Position numbers and translations under genes: made by a program
Assembly: GCF_026966905.1 (NCBI RefSeq)
Contig: NZ_JAPUBN010000020.1
Coordinates: 62,001 to 126,000 of the forward strand
Reading direction: 5' to 3'
DNA length: 64,000 bases
Origin: Marinomonas phaeophyticola
Lineage (GTDB): Bacteria; Pseudomonadota; Gammaproteobacteria; Pseudomonadales; Marinomonadaceae
Notes under the pieces: model-generated
What the model was told of the DNA's origin: nothing
What the model saw: only the letters and a program-made list of their open reading frames with translations
Databases searched by the model: none
Shown: positions 55,747 through 64,000 of the stretch, piece by piece
Layout of the letters: the number at the start of each line of letters is the position of its first letter
Position numbering within the stretch: the first letter of the stretch is position 1

Positions 55747-56943
55747 TTAGTCTTCGTTTTCAATCAACTCAACTAGTCCTTGTGCTTGAAATAAAAACTT
55801 CAGCATAGGTTCTATATCTGGGTGTTGATTAAAATCTAATTCAGTAAAGTCAAATTCTACTTGATCACATAGTGCTTGAATAAAGCTTTCCAATGACTTA
55901 TCAATAAGTAAATGATCACCATTACAAAATAATTTGATTTTTTGACTGTCTGTAAATGATTCAGCGTAACAAATTCTTGCGTCACCTGGGCGAAAAAATG
56001 AAGCGCCGTTTTTCGCCTGATTTAAGGTTTGGTTAGTTTCTTCTTCCGAGAGGATTTTCTGGAATTCAGGGTATTTTACGTCACTCATATTCTGACCTAA
56101 CCAGTCTAACAGCTTTTCTGGTTGATCTAATAGTTTACAGAGTTCAGCATGAAGGTAGTGAATGTCGCTGGTATCAATGGCGGCATGATGTAGATCTTTA
56201 AAGACGCCTGGAGCGGCAAAACGTTTTTTCTCATCGGCTTCTTCAATGAGTTGATCATGCATCCCAGTTAAGGCATCTTGAATGCTTGGTGCTCTGAAGC
56301 CAACAGAATAGGTCATGCAATCATTGTCTAATGCTCGGCCATTATGAGCAAAGTTAGGGGGTAAATAGAGAATATCACCTGCTTGCAATTCGTATTCCTG
56401 TGTATCATCTGGAGTAAACTCAGATAAAATATGCAGCTCAATATCTTTTATAGGTGTGTCTTTGTATTGGGAAGGTGATAAAACTTGCCAATGACGAGCG
56501 CCAGCAACCTGCACTAAAAACACATCGTATTGATCAAAATGAGGGCCAACACTGCCACCTTCTGTTGCATAGCTGACCATAACATCATCTAAGCGCCAGC
56601 TTGGTAAAAAGTGAAACCGTTCCTTGAGTTCTTGAACTTCTGGAACCCAGTGGTCAACTGCCTGTACAAGTAGAGTCCATTCCGTCTCAGGTAGATTCGT
56701 AAAAGTATCTTCACTAAAAGGTCCTTGTTTTAACTCCCATGGGGTTTTGCCATGTTCGATAACAATACGAGATTCGACTTCCTCTTCCATCGAGAGCCCG
56801 GCTAATTCATCCGCTTCCAAAGGCAATGGAAAGTTGACTAAACCACCTCGAATGACTAAAGGTTTTTGCTGCCAGTATTCTTCCATAAAAGTGCGAATAG
56901 TCATGCCACCTAAAATGGAAATAGGAGAATCCAGTGTACTCAT
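55747..56943 (-). CDS. roxA: Ribosomal protein uL16 arginine hydroxylase (RoxA/YcfD JmjC dioxygenase)
   Basis: A 2-oxoglutarate/Fe(II) oxygenase that in E. coli hydroxylates an Arg of ribosomal protein uL16 (398 aa). The JmjC cupin core has iron ligands in GPHFDQYDVF (His and Asp near residue 130) and LPPNFAHNGRALD (His near 200). The N-terminal EYWQQKPLVIRGG segment is typical, and the C-terminal helical dimerisation and winged-helix parts follow. AGAGA precedes the ATG. The purB terminator lies only 33 bases upstream, so either a very compact promoter or partial read-through must be used. The GNAT gene follows 11 bases downstream. Confidence 0.93.
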   Translation of the reverse strand: MSTLDSPISILGGMTIRTFMEEYWQQKPLVIRGGLVNFPLPLEADELAGLSMEEEVESRIVIEHGKTPWELKQGPFSEDTFTNLPETEWTLLVQAVDHWVPEVQELKERFHFLPSWRLDDVMVSYATEGGSVGPHFDQYDVFLVQVAGARHWQVLSPSQYKDTPIKDIELHILSEFTPDDTQEYELQAGDILYLPPNFAHNGRALDNDCMTYSVGFRAPSIQDALTGMHDQLIEEADEKKRFAAPGVFKDLHHAAIDTSDIHYLHAELCKLLDQPEKLLDWLGQNMSDVKYPEFQKILSEEETNQTLNQAKNGASFFRPGDARICYAESFTDSQKIKLFCNGDHLLIDKSLESFIQALCDQVEFDFTELDFNQHPDIEPMLKFLFQAQGLVELIENED

Positions 56944-56975
56944 GTTGTATCTCTATCAAATAAAAAAGTTGAGTT

Positions 56976-57013
56976 AATTAAAAAAGAGCCGTTCAGAGGG
57001 CTCTTTTTTAATT
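56976..57013 (-). terminator. Terminator of purB (minus strand)
   Basis: A perfect 15-bp stem (56976-56990 with 56999-57013) with an 8-base loop and long A/U ends. It lies downstream of the purB stop on the minus strand and just before roxA. Confidence 0.85.
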
Positions 57014-57073
57014 AGCTAATTAAGTTTAAAAAATAATCAGCTTTAGTCTAGCATGTGAACGCAGAATAAAAGT

Positions 57074-58504
<1,431 letters not shown>

Positions 58505-58586
58505 CTATTATAGGCAAAAGGGGACTTATAAGCCATTCTAGGACGAACATTCTTTAATCTATTGTGGCTGAGTAATGATTATAAGT

Positions 58587-59111
58587 TTAACGGCTTTGCT
58601 CTTCAGAAAGGTATACTTCTCCAATAAACTCTAAATGAGTCAGATAAAGTCTCATATCAAATTCCAACTGATGATAGTTAGGTAGCATATGACAGCACAG
58701 TTTATAAAATGCCTTGTTATGATCTTTTTCTTTTAAGTGCGCTAGTTCATGTACGACTATCATTTGTAAGAAGGCTTCAGGTGCTTTTTTAAAAACAGAG
58801 CTAATACGGATTTCATTTTTGCTTTTAAGCTTATTGCCCTGGACCCGTGATGCGTAGCTGTGTAATCCAAGGGCGTTATTGACCACATGAATTTTATTGT
58901 CATAAATTACTTTACTAAGAGGGTCTGATTTTTTGATATAGCGATTTTTAAACTCTAAAGTGAATTCCCTTAACATTTTGTCGTTACTTACTTGGTGGGG
59001 GGTAGGGTAATGCTTGAGAATATGCTTTGTGAGCTTTTCTGACTCAATAAGCTGTGTTATCTGTGCTTGTAGTTCTTGAGAGTAGTGCTTTAGGTATTTA
59101 AGAGAGCTCAT
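58587..59111 (-). CDS. YgjP-like zinc metallopeptidase domain protein
   Basis: A 174-aa protein of the YgjP/DUF45 M48-like metal-dependent hydrolase family. The zinc motif is VVHELAHLKEKDHNKAFYKL (HExxH, with the downstream His as third ligand near residue 126). There is no signal peptide. The ATG at 59111 is used; a TTG at 59144 lies inside the icd terminator. It sits between purB and icd on the same strand and has a terminator from icd just upstream. Physiological substrate is unknown. Confidence 0.82.
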   Translation of the reverse strand: MSSLKYLKHYSQELQAQITQLIESEKLTKHILKHYPTPHQVSNDKMLREFTLEFKNRYIKKSDPLSKVIYDNKIHVVNNALGLHSYASRVQGNKLKSKNEIRISSVFKKAPEAFLQMIVVHELAHLKEKDHNKAFYKLCCHMLPNYHQLEFDMRLYLTHLEFIGEVYLSEEQSR

Positions 59112-59133
59112 ACTTATATCGACGCTAATGAGT

Positions 59134-59170
59134 AAAAAGCCCAAGCGAAAAATATCGTTTGGGCTTTTTT
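59134..59170 (-). terminator. Terminator of icd (minus strand)
   Basis: A 14-bp stem, AAAAAGCCCAAGCG with CGTTTGGGCTTTTT (one G-U), with a loop of about 8 bases, ending in a T-run on the minus strand, 39 bases after the icd stop. Confidence 0.8.
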
Positions 59171-59208
59171 GGGCTTTTAAATTTACTATTTAACGGTAAA
59201 TTTAAAAG

Positions 59209-61431
59209 TTACAGTGTTTCTAATGCGGCATTAAGTGTTGCACTAGGGCGCATTACTTTAGTCACTTGTTCAAGATCAATATGGTAATAACCAGATAGAT
59301 CGGCAGGGTTACCTTGAACACCATTTAACTCCGCAACGATTTTAGCTTCATTTTCGCCAAGTTTTGCGGCCAATGGCGCAAATTTCTCTGCTAGTTCTGC
59401 ATTTTCTGTCTGAGTCGCAAGTTCTTGAGACCAGTATAGCGCTAGGTAGAAATGGCTGCCGCGGTTGTCAAGTTCACCTGTTTTACGAGATGGAGATTTG
59501 TTGGTATCTAGCAAACGTTCAGTCGCTTTATCCAACGTTTTTGCTAATACTACCGATTTCTCATTATTATTTTTAATGCCCAACTCTTCTAAAGAAACCG
59601 CAATGGCTAAGAATTCACCAAGAGAATCCCAGCGTAAGTGGTTTTCTTGAGCTAATTGTTGTACGTGTTTTGGTGCTGATCCACCGGCGCCAGTTTCGTA
59701 CATGCCACCACCATTCAACATAGGAACGATTGAAAGCATTTTTGCAGACGTTCCTAGTTCAAGGATTGGAAATAAATCGGTTAAGTAGTCACGCAATACG
59801 TTACCTGTGACCGAAATAGTATCTAGGCCGCGCATTGCTCGTTCCATAGAGAAACGAATCGCTTCGTTATAAGACATAATGCGAACATCGGCACCTTCAA
59901 GATCATGGTCTTGTAAGTACAGTTCCACTTTCTGACGAAGTTGGATATCATGCGCGCGTTCATCTTCTAACCAGAAGATGGCTGGTGTACCTGATTGACG
60001 AGCACGAGTTACACCTAATTTCACCCAGTCACGTATTGGCGCATCTTTGGTTTGACATGCACGCCAAATATCACCTTTCTCAACATTGTGTTGCATTAGT
60101 ACAACGCCATTTTCATCAACAACACGCATAATGCCATTTGCAGACATTTCAAATGTTTTGTCGTGAGAACCGTATTCTTCTGCTTTTTGAGCCATTAAGC
60201 CAACGTTTGGTACTGTACCCATAGTCGTTGGATCAAAGGCACCATTGGTTTTACAGAAGTTAATCGCTTCTTGATAAATGCGGGCATAAGTAGATTCAGG
60301 CATAACCGCTTTTGCATCTTTAGGTTGGCCATCTCGCCCCCACATTTTACCTGAGCCACGGATCATTGCTGGCATAGATGCGTCAACAATGACATCACTT
60401 GGTACGTGTAGGTTGGTGATGCCGCGGTCAGAATCAACCATTGCTAATTCTGGGCGAGTGGCATAACAAGCTTCGATAGCATCGGTAATTTCTTTTTGTT
60501 TTGCTTCTGGTAATGTCTTAATCTTTTCGTATACATTACCCAAACCATTATTAGGGTTTACACCGATTTCTTTGAAAAGTTCTCCATATTTTTCAAATAC
60601 GTCTTTATAGAAAACCGTCACGGCGTGGCCAAATACGATAGGGTGAGAGACTTTCATCATGGTTGCTTTAACGTGTAAAGACCACATGATATTGCTTTCT
60701 TTAGCATCGTTTAATGACTCTTCAATGAATGCACGTAATTTTGTGCAGCTCATGTTCATACTATCAAGAACTTCACCAGCAATTACTGGTAGTGTCTTTT
60801 TAAGCGTTACTTCACCTGATTGAGAAACAAATTCAAGGCGTACATCTTGATCTTTTTCAATCGTTACAGACTGCTCGCTTGAAAAGAAATCACCATCGCG
60901 CATATAGTCAGCGTGTGATTGAGATGCTTTGCTCCACTTACCCATTGAATGTGGGTTTTTTCGTGCGAAAGCTTTTACTGCCGCTGGTGCTCGGCGGTCA
61001 GAGTTACCTTGACGTAGTACTGGGTTTACGGCGCTGCCTAGAATTTTTGAGTAGCCAGCTTGAACGGCTTTTTCTTCATCAGTAACCGGAGCTTCTGGGT
61101 AACTTGGGATTGCATAGCCTTGAGATTGAAGTTCTTTAATAGCGGCTGTGAGTTGGGGGATCGATGCACTGATATTCGGTAGTTTAACAATGTTAGCTGA
61201 TGGATCTAATGTTAACTCACCCAAAAATTGTAAACCATCAACTACACGTTGTTCTGGTGTTAAGGACTCTGGGAATGCGGCAAGGATACGAGCAGCAAGA
61301 GAGATATCAGTTAATTCAACTGCAACGCCTGCTTCTTTTGTGAAGGTGCGAACAATGGGTAATAGTGAGGCGGTTGCAAGAGCCGGTGCTTCATCTGTAA
61401 GTGTATAATAGATAGTTTGATTATCTGACAT
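59209..61431 (-). CDS. icd: Monomeric NADP-dependent isocitrate dehydrogenase
   Basis: Oxidises isocitrate to 2-oxoglutarate and CO2 in the TCA cycle. The 740-aa length marks the monomeric (IDH-II) type, unrelated in length to dimeric E. coli Icd. Family segments are [19 protein letters not shown] at the start, [20 protein letters not shown] near residue 139, [20 protein letters not shown] near 330, and [20 protein letters not shown] near 580. GGGGAA precedes the ATG. It has its own terminator. Cytosolic. Confidence 0.96.
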   Translation of the reverse strand: MSDNQTIYYTLTDEAPALATASLLPIVRTFTKEAGVAVELTDISLAARILAAFPESLTPEQRVVDGLQFLGELTLDPSANIVKLPNISASIPQLTAAIKELQSQGYAIPSYPEAPVTDEEKAVQAGYSKILGSAVNPVLRQGNSDRRAPAAVKAFARKNPHSMGKWSKASQSHADYMRDGDFFSSEQSVTIEKDQDVRLEFVSQSGEVTLKKTLPVIAGEVLDSMNMSCTKLRAFIEESLNDAKESNIMWSLHVKATMMKVSHPIVFGHAVTVFYKDVFEKYGELFKEIGVNPNNGLGNVYEKIKTLPEAKQKEITDAIEACYATRPELAMVDSDRGITNLHVPSDVIVDASMPAMIRGSGKMWGRDGQPKDAKAVMPESTYARIYQEAINFCKTNGAFDPTTMGTVPNVGLMAQKAEEYGSHDKTFEMSANGIMRVVDENGVVLMQHNVEKGDIWRACQTKDAPIRDWVKLGVTRARQSGTPAIFWLEDERAHDIQLRQKVELYLQDHDLEGADVRIMSYNEAIRFSMERAMRGLDTISVTGNVLRDYLTDLFPILELGTSAKMLSIVPMLNGGGMYETGAGGSAPKHVQQLAQENHLRWDSLGEFLAIAVSLEELGIKNNNEKSVVLAKTLDKATERLLDTNKSPSRKTGELDNRGSHFYLALYWSQELATQTENAELAEKFAPLAAKLGENEAKIVAELNGVQGNPADLSGYYHIDLEQVTKVMRPSATLNAALETL

Positions 61432-61625
61432 GTGTTTCCCCTAACATTATGATCGGTTTAACCAATTGAATTAGTGATAATTGCTAATCAAATAGAGTCT
61501 AGTTTTAGTTGATGTTTTAACAGTAAGCTGGAAATCCATCATTTTCGAGTGCGTATAATACCTAAAAAAACAAGGTTATGAGCATTGGCTAACGATATAC
61601 TCACAATTTTTATAAGTGATTTGCG

Positions 61626-62252
61626 CTATCGTTTGTCAAAAGCGGCTATCAAAGACTTCCTTTTTAAGAGAAAATGCCAGCGCCTTCCACCTAATTGTCG
61701 CCACAAAATTGCAGCACGTACGCCCGCTAATAATATGGCTCTAACTTGCTCTGCAATAGGCTGTTGTTGTAGATACCGACTGTCTCCCTGGACCTGAACT
61801 CGAAAGCTTAACGTGCTCAAGGTGTCTTGATATAAACCCGACATAGCCGCAATCATGTTGGAATGAGTGCTGGCATCAAAGTGCTCTCGTTGGCGAATTA
61901 ACTGAGTCAGCTTCTGGCCAACCGTTGACAGCATTTGTTTGTCTTTAGACAGTTTTGCCTCTAAGTGGAGTAAGCTAAGAGCGTAGCGAATGATATCAGG
62001 GTCTACAGCGCTTCTGTCGTTTCCTAGAGTCTGCTTGCATAACTTTTTGCCTTGACTAAGTTGTGTCGACCACTCCCATTCGCCACCGTAAATATCGCAT
62101 GTATTAGCGGCATCCATGATAAAAACGCTATCTAAAATAGGCGTCAGTAAGCTCTGATCAACTTGCCCTGTTTTGGCTAATTTTGTAACCAACTCAGCGG
62201 CTTGAAATAGGGCCGATAACGCAATTATTTGATCTTTTTCTCGATTGCTCAC
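61626..62252 (-). CDS. hflD: HflD (high frequency lysogenization protein homologue)
   Basis: A 208-aa helical membrane-associated protein. In E. coli HflD counteracts phage lambda CII; its cellular role is unclear. It is recognised by ALSALFQAAELVTKLAKTGQ and LLTPILDSVFIMDAANTCDIYGG-like spacing, the C-terminal VQVQGDSRYLQQQPIAEQ and RAILLAGVRAAILWRQLGG. Translation starts at GTG. It lies 28 bases after mnmA in the conserved nudJ-mnmA-hflD order. Confidence 0.93.
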   Translation of the reverse strand: MSNREKDQIIALSALFQAAELVTKLAKTGQVDQSLLTPILDSVFIMDAANTCDIYGGEWEWSTQLSQGKKLCKQTLGNDRSAVDPDIIRYALSLLHLEAKLSKDKQMLSTVGQKLTQLIRQREHFDASTHSNMIAAMSGLYQDTLSTLSFRVQVQGDSRYLQQQPIAEQVRAILLAGVRAAILWRQLGGRRWHFLLKRKSLIAAFDKR

Positions 62253-62280
62253 AATAATGGTTTACCTATTTATGAAGGTG

Positions 62281-63408
62281 TTATTTGTTAAATGCGTGAT
62301 TAATTATTCCGCCGCCTAAACATAAATTATCAATATAAAATACAACGGACTGACCTGGGGTGACGGCTCTTTGAGGCTCTACAAAGCTGACTTCATAGCG
62401 CCCATCGGCTAATGCATTAATTGTGCATTCTTGATCTGCTTGACGGTAACGACACTTTGCTTTGCATTGTAATGGCATTGTTGGTGCTTCTAATGCAACC
62501 CAATCCATATTGTCTGCAATTAAATGGGTTTTATAAAGAGCCGCGTGTTCGCCCCCTTGAGTTACTACTAGCACATTATTTTTTAGATCTTTTTCAACAA
62601 CGTACCAAGGGTCATCAGAATAGTTGGCTAAACCACCTATGCCCAATCCCTGCCTTTGACCTATGGTGTGATACATTAACCCTGAATGTTTGCCTATGGT
62701 ATCACCTGACAAAGTTTGTATTTTTCCAGGTTGTGCTGGAAGGTACTGCTCTAAAAAGTCTTTAAAACGGCGTTCACCGATGAAACAGATACCGGTGCTG
62801 TCCTTTTTATTATGAGTAATTAAATTATGTTTTTCCGCTAGGCGTCGTACTTCTGGTTTTTCAAGTTCACCGACTGGAAATAAGGTTTTTGCAATTTCGT
62901 CCTTGCCAACGGCATAAAGAAAATAGCTCTGATCTTTATTTGCGTCTAACCCTTTTAGTAATATGGCGTCGCCATTACTATTGCCTCGGCGTACATAATG
63001 CCCTGTGGCTATGTAATCTGCGCCGAGTTCTAGTGCATATTCTAAAAACGCTTTAAATTTTATTTCTTTATTACATAGAATGTCTGGATTAGGCGTGCGT
63101 CCCGCTTTGTACTCTTCTAGGAAATGTTCAAAAACATTATCCCAATATTCGGCCGCGAAGTTAGCTGTATGCAGTGGAATACCTAATGTATCACTGACGG
63201 CTTGGGCATCCGCAAGATCGTCTTTGGCTGTGCAATATTCCGTACCGTCATCTTCATCCCAGTTCTTCATAAATAAGCCTTCAACTTGATAGCCTTGTTG
63301 CATCAAGAGAAGAGCAGACACAGAGGAGTCGACACCTCCAGACATACCAACAATGACTTTTTTGTCGGAATTTAATGATGTTTTTGATGGTGTGGTATTG
63401 GTATTCAT
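62281..63408 (-). CDS. mnmA: tRNA-specific 2-thiouridylase
   Basis: Adds sulfur to C2 of U34 in Lys, Glu and Gln tRNAs (375 aa). The ATP pyrophosphatase loop is [20 protein letters not shown] (SGGVDS), the first catalytic Cys is in [13 protein letters not shown], and the second is in [17 protein letters not shown]. The C-terminal domain ends [13 protein letters not shown]. It is downstream of the NUDIX gene by 45 bases and upstream of hflD by 28 bases, the order of E. coli. Confidence 0.96.
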   Translation of the reverse strand: MNTNTTPSKTSLNSDKKVIVGMSGGVDSSVSALLLMQQGYQVEGLFMKNWDEDDGTEYCTAKDDLADAQAVSDTLGIPLHTANFAAEYWDNVFEHFLEEYKAGRTPNPDILCNKEIKFKAFLEYALELGADYIATGHYVRRGNSNGDAILLKGLDANKDQSYFLYAVGKDEIAKTLFPVGELEKPEVRRLAEKHNLITHNKKDSTGICFIGERRFKDFLEQYLPAQPGKIQTLSGDTIGKHSGLMYHTIGQRQGLGIGGLANYSDDPWYVVEKDLKNNVLVVTQGGEHAALYKTHLIADNMDWVALEAPTMPLQCKAKCRYRQADQECTINALADGRYEVSFVEPQRAVTPGQSVVFYIDNLCLGGGIINHAFNK

Positions 63409-63453
63409 TTAATAATTGGGACTCAAAAGTGTATGGTGATAATTAATTAAACC

Positions 63454-63987
63454 TTATTGTACCTCATGTGAGTAATTATCACAGGCTGAGAGGTAGGTGT
63501 TATTAAGTAAGCTTAAAGGAAATGTAAGGCCATTTTCAAAATCTTCAATGCATTGTTTGACTAATGGACTTCTAAGTGGATGTAAGTAGACCTCTGCTTT
63601 AGTTAGCCAGGCGCAGCTGTCAATATCTGGATCGAGTGGAGAGTGTGCCGTTTTAATAGGTTCACAGATGAAACAAACTCTATGATAGGTTTCATGTCCT
63701 TTATTGGGGGTAAAGGCATATAAACCCAATAATTGCGTCGGTTTTACCTCCCAGCCTGTCTCTTCAAGTACTTCTCTGATTATAGCTTGTTCTAATGTTT
63801 CATTGCTTTCAACATGTCCCGCAGGTTGATTAACGACCAGTGGATTGGTGAGAGGGCCTTTTCGTTCTTTTACCATCAGATATCGATTGATTATTTCCCC
63901 CAACAGCCTTTTTTCCTGTTGAACTATAACGGCTGCGACGGTCAGACGAGGCAAATTTTGACGGTTTTTTACTTCTACGTTGTTCAA
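63454..63987 (-). CDS. nudJ: NUDIX hydrolase, NudJ-like phosphatase
   Basis: A 177-aa NUDIX protein; NudJ acts on nucleoside di/triphosphates and hydroxymethylpyrimidine pyrophosphate. The NUDIX box is present: GHVESNETLEQAIIREVLEE, then TGW (GX5EX7REVxEExG). The start is TTG at 63987 with AGGTAAG before it; an in-frame stop at 63994-63996 limits the frame, so the gene is complete in the window. It heads the mnmA-hflD operon. Confidence 0.88.
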   Translation of the reverse strand: MNNVEVKNRQNLPRLTVAAVIVQQEKRLLGEIINRYLMVKERKGPLTNPLVVNQPAGHVESNETLEQAIIREVLEETGWEVKPTQLLGLYAFTPNKGHETYHRVCFICEPIKTAHSPLDPDIDSCAWLTKAEVYLHPLRSPLVKQCIEDFENGLTFPLSLLNNTYLSACDNYSHEVQ

Positions 63988-64000
63988 AACGGCTTACCTG

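Overview
The window looks like chromosomal DNA of a low-to-moderate GC marine gammaproteobacterium. Gene content and order (nudJ-mnmA-hflD-purB block, monomeric NADP isocitrate dehydrogenase, aerobic-type cobalamin genes, PhoX, ZapE, TctAB) most resemble Oceanospirillales such as Marinomonas; that assignment is inference from family knowledge, not a search. No tRNA, rRNA, CRISPR, insertion sequence or prophage was recognised.

Layout. 1-9.5 kb: end of a tripartite tricarboxylate transporter (tctB, tctA), gamma-glutamyltransferase, a YHS protein, YjjX, a class-3 lipase divergent from a LysR regulator, a small outer-membrane barrel, a GFA-family protein, and a ParD-like/methionine aminopeptidase pair. 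9.7-19.8 kb: YjjG, a leucine-rich-repeat protein kinase, then a cobalamin cluster cobJ-cobM-cobW-cobN-cbiX. 19.8-30 kb: two c-di-GMP proteins, a monooxygenase-like protein, a ParA-like ATPase, PhoX behind a Pho box, OMPLA phospholipase, and a PAP2 phosphatase overlapping a glycosyltransferase behind a second array of Pho half-sites. 30-40.2 kb: folE, then a five-gene operon with two circularly permuted ATP-grasp domains, two alpha-E domains and two transglutaminase-like proteins. 40.3-51.8 kb: zapE, a secreted esterase/phytase-like protein, a eukaryotic-type S-adenosylmethionine decarboxylase, an MFS transporter, sdaA, a PiT phosphate transporter, a membrane-anchored unknown and a LysE exporter. 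51.9-64 kb: a broken topB, uspA, fklB, a GNAT, roxA, purB, ygjP-like, icd, hflD, mnmA and a NUDIX hydrolase.

How the genes work together. The most interesting unit is the 30,958-40,234 operon. It carries two versions of a predicted ATP-dependent peptide-ligating or modifying toolkit, and its substrate is unknown. A second coherent theme is phosphate stress: PhoX and the PAP2/glycosyltransferase pair share near-identical Pho-box layouts, which suggests coordinated phosphate scavenging and possibly lipid remodelling.

Three genes are interrupted, all at homopolymers: cobN (G7), the transglutaminase/DUF2126 gene (G7) and topB (A7 and C6). In cobN and the DUF2126 gene the G7 run forms a heptamer on which a -1 slip restores the full protein exactly. 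topB also carries a Glu-to-Val change in the Toprim metal-binding motif, which argues for real decay there. Sequencing error remains possible for all of the indels.
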